NCBI GenBank assembly: GCA_945859605.1 | Contig: OX243824.1 | Span: 23,457,417-23,521,416, forward strand | Source of the DNA: Lumbricus rubellus | Taxonomy: Eukaryota > Annelida > Clitellata > Crassiclitellata > Lumbricidae | DNA: 64,000 bases | Direction: 5' to 3' | In this document: positions 10,535 to 20,901 of the stretch, piece by piece | Numbering within the stretch: the first letter of the stretch is position 1 | Layout: every line of letters starts with the position of its first letter | The notes under the pieces: generated by a model | The model's database searches: none | The model's input: only the letters and a program-made list of their open reading frames with translations | Told to the model about the DNA's origin: nothing | Translations under genes and position numbers: made by a program

Positions 10535-10945
10535 CGGATGTCATAATATAAAGCACGGATATTATAATATATTGCACAGATATCATACTATAACACACGA
10601 ATATCATAATGTAATGCATTGACATCATTATAAAGTCCACGAATATCGTAATATAATACACTGAGATCATAATATAATGCACGGATATCATACTATAATG
10701 CACGGATATCATACTATAATGCACGGATAGTCGGATATCATAATATAATGCACGGATATCAGTCTATAAAGCACGAATATCATAATATAATGCACTCATA
10801 TCATTATAAAATCCACGAATATTATAATATAATACACTGAGATCATAATATAATGCACGGATATCATATTAGAATGCACGGATATCATACTATAATGCAC
10901 GAATATCATAATATAATGCACGGATATCATAATATAATGACTGAA
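10535..10945 (-). repeat. ~21-bp tandem repeat array, right arm
   Basis: Reverse-complement partner of the array at 9205-9605, with units of the form TATAATGCACGGATATCAT. Confidence 0.85.
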
Positions 10946-11390
10946 AACTAAGTTACATAAGCCTAGCATAGACACTGATATAAATTTGATCTTAAATTAT
11001 CATTCGCAGCACAGCATTTGTTTTTCCCGCCATAAAAATTAGTACATCGCATTGAAATACAATTACAATGACTAGTTTATCCCACGTAACATTTTTATTT
11101 GTATTCCTAGAAAGAAATGTTATATACAAAACTTCTTTGTCTTTTCATGAGGATCACTTTTGCTGTTTTGTATTTCTTTGTATCTGTGATGGGTCTGGAG
11201 TTATTGACAAAACACCGAATTTCGGCCGCCATTTTCCAAGATGGCGGCTCGAGCACAGCTCGGATTTGTGAGGACTTTTGGTATTTTCATCAGTGGGGTG
11301 TACTTAACAACTATGCCAAGTCTCTAGCTTGTGAAAATTTATTGAGTCGATTGATCTTTTTTCTACTAAAATTCTTCTACTATTAGCCTA

Positions 11391-13356
11391 CTATGAGAGC
11401 TCTATTTTGCGATGCTCATTGACAGAACAATTTTGCTGGGCCATTTTCGGAATAGTACATAGTAAAGTTTTTCCTGACTGTGGAATTACTTTAGTTACCT
11501 AGTCAGTGTGGTTTTTTTCAAATTTGTTTTCTACTTTGCTGCCTAGTCAGCTGCAGTGCTGTAGGCCTATTTCTATTTCTGTACGCAGCGCTCGTGAATA
11601 AGCCGGTGGCCCGCTCTTGGCTTTCAAGTAGCGCTTTAGAAATTTCGAGTTTACGATTACGACAGGCTAGTTATATGCAGAGGAACTGTTACTATTTATA
11701 AGTCTCCATTGTGTTAACAGTTTATTTCAACAATATTCAGTCATAGCAAGTTTGTTAATAAATTCAATTGTTAAAACTAATGACAACAAGACTGCAAAGC
11801 ATCAAATATGTTCAGTAAATATTGAAGAAAATATTTTTACAGTTCAGAATCTCTTGTATGTGTGAAGCTATATAACCATTGCATTCATAATAGACTTTGC
11901 CAGTGACTAAAATATGTGCTTGACTCTCAAAAAAGCTCAGGCAAAACACATAATTATTGGGGGGAAATGTGAAGCTTACCCGGTTGCTTACATGCATCCG
12001 AAAATTTACTAACATATAGTTGCTCTGCTTAGAAACATGCATAGAACTGCAGAATGGAATGTGTGCAAAACAAAGTTGCAAAATCAACTTCACAAGACTG
12101 CACAGTGTGCACACCGGTGCTTGTATCTAAATAGGTCTAATGATGTTCCTTGCAAAGTTGAATATCATGATCATCAGTGACATAGCTGCTCTTGAGCAAC
12201 ACCCCACTCTCTCAGTGACATAGCTGCTCTTGAGCAACACCCACTCTCTTGCAGCCAATTTAAAATTAGATTCAACGAGATGGCAAAATAATAGGCTTAA
12301 GCAACGAGTAAAGGCTTCGATACACTTAAGCCACAGAGATCTTTCAAATTGGAGGCTGTTATATGCTCAAAATCCATTAAAATATTTGGTCTGATACTTG
12401 TCTTTCTTTCAATCAATGCCTTATCATTTTTCAACATTTTACATCAACTGATTCTGCCATGTTCTTAAGTTCCACCAGAGTGCATGTAATATGTCCATTG
12501 ATAAAAGCCAAGCATCACTGTCAGAATAGGGTGACACCAAGGGCAGCTCTGCAGTTCATGACCAAACTGACAATCTAGAATAAAAGTGGTCTATTTCTAA
12601 GCCTGTTGGATCAGCCGTTGCTAACACCTTTGCAGATGAAGCCGATGATGAAGCGGATTAAGCAGACAGTTTATAATGTAGAAGCTAAGGAACTTGATGA
12701 GTAATGGTGTGCATAAGATAATTATTATCATACAGTTGTCAAGACCAAACACAGCGACAAAGATATGAGAATCCAGCACTCAACTGGCTGTCAAGCCTTC
12801 TTCTGTTTCTTTGCCAGGCTTATCTCAGGTTCTCCCAACCGAGACACTGAATACAGTACCACGCATCTTAGTGTGTTAGGGCCTCGCTGTTGTAAATATG
12901 TGCGTGCTGGACCGATGGGTTTCCAGAGGGGGCCATTGGAGGGTAATCACAGCACCCAGGTCCACACTAGTCTTAATGCGGCTCTGCTCAACTTCCTCGT
13001 GCTCCTTTATCACATATCAGGCTTCCCATTCGAAATCAAAAGGCACTTCTTCCAGAACTCTTACCCCCTATCTCATTCTCAGCTGATCCTTCCAATTCAC
13101 AACCCAGATGACGCGTTAGCAGCAGCTGCACTGCCCCCTCTGATCCTCTGGCAACTGGACTCTTATCTGACAACCCTTCTGACTCAACGCAGCGCTCGTG
13201 AATAAGCTGGTGCCCCGCGCTTGGCTCTCAAGTGGTGCTTTAGAAATTTTGAGTCTGCAATTACGTTGGAAGCAGCCCAGTCATTTACAGTCCGTCAAAC
13301 AGCATAAAGCGCAGGTCTAGGCCTACTTGTTAATTATAGCAGATATTGGCTCTGGG
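11391..13356. other. Non-coding stretch with short duplications
   Basis: No gene recognised. The open frame at 12765-13205 has no domain, signal or splice context. The segment 11580-11662 recurs in direct orientation at 13189-13268 (shared CGCAGCGCTCGTGAATAAGC), bracketing about 1.5 kb, which may mark an insertion or a local duplication. Confidence 0.5.
12174..12250 (+). repeat. Two-copy tandem duplication (~39 bp)
   Basis: CAGTGACATAGCTGCTCTTG and its continuation through ACTCTCT occur twice back to back with one base difference. Confidence 0.85.
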
Positions 13357-14095
13357 CAGGGCCGTTTTAAGGAATTTTGGGGCCCTAGGCACAAACACTA
13401 ATTCTAGACGTAACTATGAGTCTCATCTAGTTCCCCCTCTCTGGGGGATAAAGGTTTCTGGGGGACGGGAAACAAGTATAGGCCTATGCCGGTCGATCGC
13501 TGAGACGCGTAGTGTCGAGTGGGGAGGGGCAAGGGGAGGGAATGTGCCCCTTGCCACCGGAAAATTTTGAATGTTTACATTACAATGGCAGCATTTTAAG
13601 CTGTCGTTTTACAAAAATTTCTCAACTATTGCAGTGCTGACCTGAATAAGAGCTCGAGTATTACACTAAGCTTAATGTAAACGGCAACTAAAAACTATTA
13701 GCCTTATTAGGCCTATTATTATTTGATCAAATATCTGGGTAGTCACTTCTAGGTGGAGCTCCCCATGAAGATGCCTAGATTAAATACTGAACGAAATCCG
13801 ATTTCCGCCTCAATCTCTAAATCTCAGATATAGAGTATTGCATTCATGCCTTCTATGTGCATGTGTGTCAGTTTTTGTTACATTTATTAATAATATACTG
13901 CTGAGTCGCCGACACAGCTAGCATAGCAATATTTGTACTAAAAGTGTACAAAATGTTATTCTAACGTACATCAAAGTTCGTATAACATGTTGTACATTTG
14001 TTATGTGATGTAGTCTATTTGGGTCGCCACGGGGCCCTCTGTTGCGCGGGGCCCTAGGCCCGTGCCTCGCGTGCCTAGGCGTTAAAACGGCTCTG
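13357..14095. mobile_element. hAT-type non-autonomous transposon
   Basis: Termini CAGGGCCGTTTTAA and (complement of the right end) CAGAGCCGTTTTAA are inverted. Perfect 8-bp target-site duplication GCTCTGGG at 13349-13356 and 14096-14103. Both ends carry GGGGCCCTAGGC-type sequence. The 739-bp interior has no transposase. Confidence 0.85.
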
Positions 14096-14103
14096 GCTCT
14101 GGG

Positions 14104-15038
14104 CTTCTGGCCGAAATTCGCTTCAAGAATTCGGGCCGCTCCAGGCTGGATGGTCTTTAGACTGCTATGATCTGTTCAGGTATAGGCCTATGGATAGATC
14201 AATATAGGGCTGTAGCGATAAATTTATTCCATCAACTAACAATTCACCGCGTAACGGCGTGTAGCCTACATGGACAACAGCTCACAGCTGCATACCAACA
14301 TGGCCGACCATAGAGTCGCACATAGACCACGCCCTTTTTCAAAATCCCTATAGGGCCTAAGGTTTCATCTGTCTCACATAGACCTGGGAGTCGACCCCAA
14401 TAAGTTGACCCCAGTCGACTTCGTCATCCCAAGTCGAGTCGAGTCGAGTCGTATCTGCTCACCGCAACTGACCACAAGTCGAATTTTGTAGACAATGTAG
14501 AGAGAAGTCAATTGAAGTTGTTTTACCACAAGTCGACTTAAACCAACTTGAAACACAAACCAACCTAAATTTTTCACTTCAAAGCAATTTATTAATGCTC
14601 GCGAGACCAGAACAGCATTTAAACAGTTTTTGACTTTTGCTGAGACCCAGTGTCCTCGAAAATGAATGAAGTAGGCCTAGGCTATAGCCTATAGGCCTGC
14701 CTTGCAGTTCTAATTTCTATGGTCTACCGCGTACGAAGGCTGCAAAATTATTTTGTAGCCTATAATGGATGTCGGATTTGCTAAACAGTTAGGCCTACAC
14801 TGCCCTACAGTCCTATATATAAATCAATTAGGCCTAGCCTATTATTTTCCTTTCTTCTAGGCTACCTTAGAAAGCGAACTGATGATAAAATTAATCTGAT
14901 TTGTCCTCCGAATTTATTCACTAAGCTATTATAGAAGACAGTCACCAGCTGGGCGGATTTGCTTTGTAGGCTGCTATTATCGCCGTATAGGGCCTATAGC
15001 AGGCTGTCTGTCCAGTTCGTATAGTTAAGATTTGTGTA
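14104..15038. other. Non-coding; GTCGA-rich patch and paralogous stretch
   Basis: 14380-14560 is rich in AAGTCGA / GTCGAGTCGAG words on both strands. 14895-14940 resembles 35405-35450 at the edge of unit 2 (CTGATTTGTCCTCCGAATTTA), so the segmental duplication may once have begun here and been split by the Mutator-like insertion. No gene. Confidence 0.5.
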
Positions 15039-15047
15039 TTCTGTAAT

Positions 15048-15132
15048 GCGAATTAGTAGATGATACAGTGATACGGGTCCATGGCTTCGAGAACCCAATA
15101 GGAAAGCGAGTTATAAATAGCGTGACCTCATT
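15048..15132 (+). repeat. Left terminal inverted repeat of MULE
   Basis: 85 bp, the reverse complement of 20645-20729 with one mismatch (GCGTGACC against GCATGACC). Confidence 0.9.
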
Positions 15133-15356
15133 TATAACTTTCGTAAGTAAGTAGGCAAATTAATAAACATTTGCACTTCACAAGGCAGTATGTGAATATT
15201 ATAATATATCAGAAGCGGCAATTTTTGACGCGTTTGATATGCACGGAGCTGGTTTCTATTTTTATTAATTCATTATAATAGTATTAAAATATGCAATGCA
15301 AAGAATGTTCATTGTAATCGCCATGGGTTCTCACAAGGGGCCATTTGAAGGTTATC

Positions 15357-15571
15357 ATATGGTGGTGTAGGGGTGGCGCCGTTGCCTTGAAGCTGGAAGG
15401 TTCGAGGTTCGAATCCACCTCGCCGTGTAAGGACCTTGGGTAAGTCCTTCACCCACAATTGCTCATGAAATGCGCTTCGGCGTGAAACTCCGATGCAGTG
15501 TTCGCTCTGCATCCGGGAGCGCCTGTGAGTAGAGAGAGCTTGAAGGGGCGCTATAACAAGTGCACATACAA
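15357..15571 (+). mobile_element. tRNA-derived SINE, copy 2
   Basis: Same family as 212-430 and better preserved: A box TGGTGTAGGGG, B box AGGTTCGAATCC, then CCTTGGGTAAGTCC, CTCCGATGCAGTG and the LINE-like 3' tail GGGAGCGCCTGTGAGTAG with GGGGCGCTAT. It lies inside the Mutator-like element. Confidence 0.9.
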
Positions 15572-15589
15572 ATCCATACCTGGATAGGC

Positions 15590-15810
15590 CTATTCCAACT
15601 GTGGCCTAACTAAAACCGCCCAGGGGACTCACCTAGCGGGGTTGCAAGACTCCTTTCTGGTCCCCTGTGCAACCAAATGGTAACTATTGGCATATTTAGT
15701 TAAGTACTGCTTTATTATATTTGTTAATGTTGTTTTCTTTGATGCTTGATTTGATTTGTTCTTCTTGTTTTGGTTGCCAAATAAATGATTTGATTTTGAT
15801 TTTATATACC
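15590..15810 (+). repeat. Probable retroelement 3' end
   Basis: Ends in GCCAAATAAATGATTTGATTTTGATTTT, a pattern of imperfect ATTTG repeats common at non-LTR element 3' ends. No ORF. Assignment tentative. Confidence 0.35.
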
Positions 15811-16387
15811 CTCAGTATTGTATCCTTGTCTCTGGTAACTATTGTCTATCATATCATATGTAACATTGACTTTGCATTATTCACTGCTTAAGCACATTGC
15901 CTTGAAGGTTTCGCACTCTTGTGCATTATCACTTGCAAGTCCCTTTCTTCCTCACTCACTCTCAGTACCATTACCCCATTGCATATGCAATATCCTGGTT
16001 TCTCCCCCCCCCCCCCCACCCATATTCTGCTTGTGATATGCATAACTGAACCTTGTTACCTTGTGCTTTCAACTCTCTGAGCTCTAGTAAAAATATGAGT
16101 GATATATGTCTGCGGCTTGTCTCTTTTGCTGGCAGTGTCTGGGACCACTCGGCAGTACCGTGGGCCTACATTCTTGGCTCAGCTTAACATTTCATTTGCC
16201 TATGCGTCTGAGTACCACATTATTTAACATATTTTATTGACTACCATGTCAGCATTTTTGTTCCATTTAAGGTTCTCAGAAAACACACTCCAAGGAATTT
16301 AATTTCATGCACTGGCATCAAATGAACTCTTTTTGTAGGTAATACTTAGCCGACAAGGTATGCAAATCAAACAATTCCATAGTAACT

Positions 16388-16657
16388 TCATGAACAATTA
16401 TTATAAACAACAAACACAATGACAATTAACAGTGCTGCTGTCCTCCAAACCGGTCCCATTTTATGAAAGATATTGAAGACAATGTTAAGAACTTTCATCA
16501 TTAGGATTTTTACAAAGAGAGCGGAGGGTCCGAGGAAGAATATTCCAAAGTTGACCGTCCTACGACCGAGAAAGCACAGTTCTGCATAGTAGAAGTACGA
16601 GAAAGTGGTCGAATGAAAGGAGCGGAAAAACATCATAACATAACCTTCAAATGCCAT
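16388..16657 (-). CDS. Hypothetical 89-residue hydrophobic ORF
   Basis: An ATG-started frame with aromatic/hydrophobic stretches and a C-terminal membrane-like segment (TAALLIVIVFVVYNN). I do not recognise it. It lies inside the Mutator-like element beside the piggyBac-type insertion. It could be a captured exon or a chance frame; there is no splice or homology support. Confidence 0.2.
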   Translation of the reverse strand: MAFEGYVMMFFRSFHSTTFSYFYYAELCFLGRRTVNFGIFFLGPSALFVKILMMKVLNIVFNIFHKMGPVWRTAALLIVIVFVVYNNCS

Positions 16658-16670
16658 TAGAATTTATTTC

Positions 16671-17741
16671 TTAACCCTAATCCGAACAAGGGGGGGTCTG
16701 GCCAGACCCCCTTCATATATTTGGTGCATAACTTTTTTAAAGTGATAGTTTCTCAAAATGCTTTATGACTTTGTTCCTATATGGATGAGCTACAATTAGC
16801 ACATCTAAGCGACCAAATCAGTTGAGTGATAAGGAGATACTGAAGATAATACTGACGGATACTGTATAATGTTGACAGTTTCAACAATAAGAGCAATAAC
16901 AGAGAATGTGAACGTGGAAAGATACCAATGCCTGAATAACAACCTTCAGGTGTTTCTTATGATGAAAACAGTGTTGAAATTGAAGATGATGATGATGGAC
17001 ATGATGATGACTTAATAAAGATGATGATGATGACTTAATAAAGATGATGATGACGAAACTGTTGATACGGATGAAGCCCAGAGGCCTGAATACAAGTAAA
17101 GATCCGGATATGTTTGGCAGACAAATGCATTGCCCAAAGGATGTGCTCTGTTGCACAGTGTAGTAAGCACAAAATGTGGAATAAAAGAATACGGACAAAT
17201 ATAATTATATGAGGACATTCAAGATAGTTTTTACAGTTTCCTAACCAATGAGATGAGAGACGTTATCATTCGACATACAAACCCGACAGCAACAGCTAAC
17301 GGACTATGGTACATGCTTACAATTTAGGTGAAGGCATAATTATTCCATTAATTTTTTATAGATATTTTATATAAAACAGTCATAATGACTTTGAATATAA
17401 CAGCATTTAATACTAATATAACTAGAATTTTGATTTTTTATTTGATTTTCCAAATTTTATAGATAGACAGTTATTGAGTCCATGAAATAGGTCTGACAAA
17501 CTGTCGCAATTAATGTTACTAGACATATAGAGGGGTCTAGTCTAAAATTCAACATAAAAGTGATTTATATTGCAAAGAGAGACTAATACATTGTTGTTTT
17601 TAGTCATTCTGACATCATACTACAAAATTGGCATATAAAAGACACTATTACCTATGAAAAACCTACATTAAAACGGGGGGTCTGGCCAGACCCCCCTTGT
17701 TCAAATTAAGTTGGATTTTTGCTTGTTCGGATGAGGGTTAA
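16671..17741. mobile_element. piggyBac-type non-autonomous element (TTAA target)
   Basis: TTAA at 16671-16674 and 17738-17741 flank inverted ends CCCTAATCCGAACAAG and (complement) CCCTCATCCGAACAAG. TTAA duplication plus CCC-start TIRs is the piggyBac signature. Each end also carries the palindrome GGGGTCTGGCCAGACCCC (about 16690-16711 and 17677-17699). The 1063-bp interior has only a GATGAT-rich patch and no transposase. Confidence 0.88.
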
Positions 17742-18148
17742 CAATAAAAATGATCAAAAAGTCAACAACGTTGATGACATAAATATGTAATTATATCTTA
17801 TGCAAACTTAGCAATGCCCGTGTCAAGTGCCATATTACAAGTAATGTTAAAAAAGTTCTTCACAACCATTCTTAATAATTAAAAAACTTATTTAACAAAT
17901 TTCCATTCAGGATCTATAATTTATACCATGTGTCCTTGTTGGTTCTGAAGACACTGAAATACTGATGAAGTAAAAGAGAAAGCCTACAACAATAGAAGAT
18001 GTCACAAAACAAACAATAACCCAATTATCAATAAGTCTCCAATCACAATATGAATTGGCATATACGTTTTGGTAAATGTAACGAGTGTTCAAAAGATGTA
18101 AAATTGAGAATGAACACTACAGTGGTCGTAGCAGGTTCTCCAAAAAAT
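17742..18148. other. Non-coding part of MULE interior
   Basis: Nothing recognised apart from A/T-rich sequence. Confidence 0.5.
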
Positions 18149-18247
18149 ACAGGACATTTTAAAAGACACAAATGTAAAAATACAGGACATTTTAAGAGAC
18201 ACAAATGTAAAATTACAGGACATTTTACAAGACACAAATGTAAAAAT
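18149..18247 (+). repeat. 33-bp minisatellite, three units
   Basis: Units of ACAGGACATTTTAAxAGACA + CAAATGTAAAAAT repeat three times with few changes. A partial fourth unit (AAATGTAAAAATATAGGACA and on) occurs at 18586-18615, separated by ~340 bp. The 33-bp period keeps frame (TGHFKRHKCKN), but I see no gene around it. Confidence 0.8.
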
Positions 18248-18340
18248 CAGGGTGGAGATGATTTAAATCGGTTGATTTAAATCATTGATTTAAATCACGA
18301 TTTAAATCGGTAATAAAAATCACGATTTAAATCGAATAGT
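18248..18340. repeat. Cluster of palindromic GATTTAAATC words
   Basis: CAGGGTGGAGATGATTTAAA starts a run of about seven GATTTAAATC palindromes. A CAGGG start followed by such palindromes looks like one end of a hAT-type element inserted in the 33-bp array, but no matching right TIR was found. Confidence 0.5.
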
Positions 18341-18615
18341 GAAAATAAATTTCAATCAATGCTTTTGTTCCACACAACTGGAAAGCTGGTGTTTCTTTTC
18401 AAACTTATGAACAAGAAGCCATTAGCAGGAGAAGAAGAACACTTGTATTGTGACTAAAATATTTTACAAATGAATGAAACAGTTACTGACCAATGACTAG
18501 CGCTAGCAGTTACCTAATAATATTAGTACCGCAGTGTTCTAGTTTGCAATTACAGCATTTATTAGTCTTAAGTATTATACCACTTAAAATGTAAAAATAT
18601 AGGACATTTTACAGA

Positions 18616-19410
18616 ACGTTAATATTAGAAAAATATCCATTACAGAAACTTGCTCGTTTTATTTTTCCATTAACAGGAACAGCATATAATGCATTTTTCA
18701 CAATAGCAAACATAGACTAAACCCATTAGAGCAGACTTTGCAACCCTGCCTATAACAAAACATCTAGAACAATTCGCGATACTGCATTGCTTGTATCTCA
18801 TCAACATTCTCAAGGACAATTAAGTAATTGAAAAATTAACATTTACTATCAGAAAGGCAAATATCAAATTCCTGTAAAATTCCCCAGTTACTGCAATTTC
18901 AGGCATTGTTGAGCCGTGGCTTACTACAATGACAGACAATCAGCATATCTGTTCATGGGTGAAGAGTTGATTGTACACAGCCATGGGCGCCCGCAGAAAT
19001 TTTTGCAGGAGGGGGCAAAACACGATGGTCAGCGTTAAGAATTTTTTAGCCGGAGGTAAAAAAAATGCAAAGCGGTGAGTTAACAACATGCATGGGTATT
19101 TTTCACAGAGGTTTCTTGATGTAAATTTCTTCTCAGTTTCACTTTTTAAAATTTATAATATGAATTGTTTCTTTTTGCAAAGAAATTTGTGAAGAAATTC
19201 CAACAGTATTAGTTAAAAGCAGGCTTTTTAATTCACTTGCAATCGCCAATAGGTTGAATGCAGGCATGGGTTTCCTAGCCAAGAGGTTAATGGTTTTGGC
19301 ATTACAAGTTACTAACTACAATTACAATCATTGCAACATAAGACACAGCGAATCTGGAGTTTTGACAGCTGCAAACTTGTTGATTAGAATGTGAGAAGAA
19401 TTGTGTTAAC
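18616..19410. other. Non-coding, downstream of zinc-finger exons
   Basis: Would hold further exons of the minus-strand gene if it continues. I see no convincing one. About 18985-19030 has GGGCGCCCGCAG...AGGAGGGGGCAAAA, resembling a hAT end. Confidence 0.4.
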
Positions 19411-20590
19411 CTGAAGTACAGCATTGCCAGTCCGTGGTCCGAGGTTGATTCGTCTCCATTCATCATACCACCAGCGAACAGAGCTGTGTTTTGGGTTGAG
19501 TGAACCATCAGCCAGCAGCACCTCACTAACGTCGCTCCTTAGTTCAAGCACACTCGTGTGGTAAGTTGTTGCTTTTGATACTCCCATGCCGTTGGCAAAA
19601 TATGCCTCAAACAGCAAACGCGTTTCAGTCGATGGAGGAAGATGGAGCAGGGCTGTTGCGGTGTTCGACGTGTGATTATGCAGATTTACAATCTCTATAA
19701 CTCCTGGCAAACCATCCTGCAATAGAACCAGATAACCTTCTTATAACAGGAATTTCATCAACCATACACACAAAACTCGGTCTCCCAAAATGCGACTCAA
19801 CCCCATCCAGTCAGTCTTAAATGCTGCTACTAGACTCTTACGGTTTCCTCAGTTTCTCACATTGAAACTTATACATATGACTGAAGTCCTACACTGTCTC
19901 CCTATCACCTACTGGTTTCTTATCCAAATCACTTTAATTTTTACAGTTGGTTACTTACCTTGATTACTACTTACTTAGCTTGCATGTCGGCAAGCAGTCG
20001 GTTACTTACTGACTGAGTGCTTTGATGTTTTGTCAGTTTGTAGTGCAACCGTGCAACATTTTGGGCTATTGTTTTGCATAGCTTCCTAAGATATGTTGGT
20101 CTACACACTGACAAAATAGCATCATTGGTTGATTTGACATGGAATGACCCGAATAACTAAAACTCGATGCTAAACTAAAACAACCTCATCTGCGACAAAG
20201 TTCCGATCCAAAAAATTGAAGGCTTACCTTGATATGCGGGTTGCCCTGCTTCGACCGCTTTGTTACCAGATTGATCTTTTGATTCAGCTTGGCTGGACAA
20301 CTGCAATTTTTCGAAGCGCGCTTTGTTTCGCTTTTATGAAAGGAACTGTGCTGACAAACATAATCTGCGCGATAAGCTAATCGCTGTACTTTGGGAAATG
20401 TAGAACGTATTAGCCATTTCGTCTTTGTAAGCACTTCGAATTCGCACAACCACTGTTTCATATCCTCCGTTGTCGCTGCGCTAGTACGAACAATAGTTTC
20501 GAAGCCACCGTCGTCGTTCGCTTGATATTGGACGACGCAATTTCGGAAACCGCGAGGCAGCCAACTTAAGTTATTAATTTCCGTAGCCAT
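19411..20590 (-). CDS. MULE-associated gene, two exons: zinc-finger DNA-binding region
   Basis: Exon 1 is 20590-20228 (121 codons from the ATG of MATEINNLSW; an alternative in-frame start is at 20626). It ends at AAG|GTAAGC. Exon 2 is 19716-19411, entered at TTGCAG|GAT and left at CAG|GTTAAC, both phase 0, 102 codons. Joined across the intron, the protein has Cys (YVCQHSSFH), then Cys-x-Cys (KNCSCPAKL) and an HNH (IVNLHNHTSN). That is the CC...HxH arrangement of the WRKY-GCM1 superfamily fingers (FAR1/FLYWCH type) found at the N-terminus of Mutator-like transposases. The gene sits just inside the right TIR and reads inward, as a transposase gene would. No catalytic DDE part or stop codon was located downstream, so the model is 3'-incomplete. 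It could instead be a captured host gene fragment. Confidence 0.55.
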
Positions 20591-20644
20591 TTTGTTACCG
20601 GTAAGTGACAAGTCCCCACTCCACAAGATTTCAGCGGAAGTCAG

Positions 20645-20729
20645 AATGAGGTCATGCTATTTATAACTCGCTTTCCTATTGGGTTCTCGAAGCCATGGAC
20701 CCGTATCACTGTATCATCTACTAATTCGC
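20645..20729 (-). repeat. Right terminal inverted repeat of MULE
   Basis: Partner of 15048-15132. Confidence 0.9.
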
Positions 20730-20738
20730 TTCTGTAAT

Positions 20739-20835
20739 CTCCGTTCTTGTGAATTGTTTAAATGCATAAAAATGTACACTCAGTCTGTGACCGGTTGCGG
20801 TCTGTCAACCGAGATTGTTTGAATAAACAGAATAT
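20739..20835 (+). repeat. Dispersed repeat, CCGGTTGCGGTCTGTCAACC family
   Basis: GTTCTTGTGAATTGTTT, GACCGGTTGCGGTCTGTCAA and a GAATAAA...ATTATTAT tail recur at 60745-60845. The Mutator-like element inserted into this copy. Confidence 0.8.
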
Positions 20836-20901
20836 TATTATCAGAGCGACACATTTACTTTCTTAAGAACAGATGTCGCCACACTTCAATTTCCCAACGG
20901 A

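Larger units (their letters stand above)
8764..11390. mobile_element. Foldback (long inverted-repeat) element 1
   Basis: About 1 kb at 8764-9762 is repeated in reverse complement at 10376-11390, for example GACTCAATAAATTTTCACAA near 8790 against its complement near 11340. Each arm has an outer unique part containing CCGCCATCTTGGAAAATGGCGG and an inner array of ~21-bp repeats. The ~610-bp centre holds a decayed ORF (9773-10012) and a later small insertion (10047-10258). The arms are very similar, so the element is young or conversion keeps the arms alike. Open frames in the two arms (about 8779-9070 and 11068-11386) mirror one another and are probably not genes. Exact termini and superfamily are unclear. 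Confidence 0.8.
15039..20738. mobile_element. Mutator-like (MULE) transposon, 5.7 kb, with 9-bp TSD
   Basis: The element spans 15048-20729. Its 85-bp terminal inverted repeats begin GCGAATTAGTAG and differ at a single position that I can see. The 9-bp TTCTGTAAT is duplicated at 15039-15047 and 20730-20738. A 9-bp duplication and long TIRs are diagnostic of Mutator-like elements. The minus-strand gene starting 139 bp inside the right end has a zinc-finger pattern fitting that superfamily. The flanks joined without the element resemble the repeat copy at about 60733-60830, which acts as an empty site. I find no long transposase catalytic ORF, so this copy may be non-autonomous or its remaining exons escaped me. 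A SINE and a piggyBac-type element lie inside. Confidence 0.85.

Noticed and set aside
8779..11386. Mirror pair of ~80-90-residue frames in the foldback arms
   Set aside because: They exist only because the arms are inverted copies; no domain, and termini fall at arm features.
12765..13205. 146-residue plus-strand protein
   Set aside because: No domain, leader or splice signals, and its end runs into a duplicated non-coding segment.
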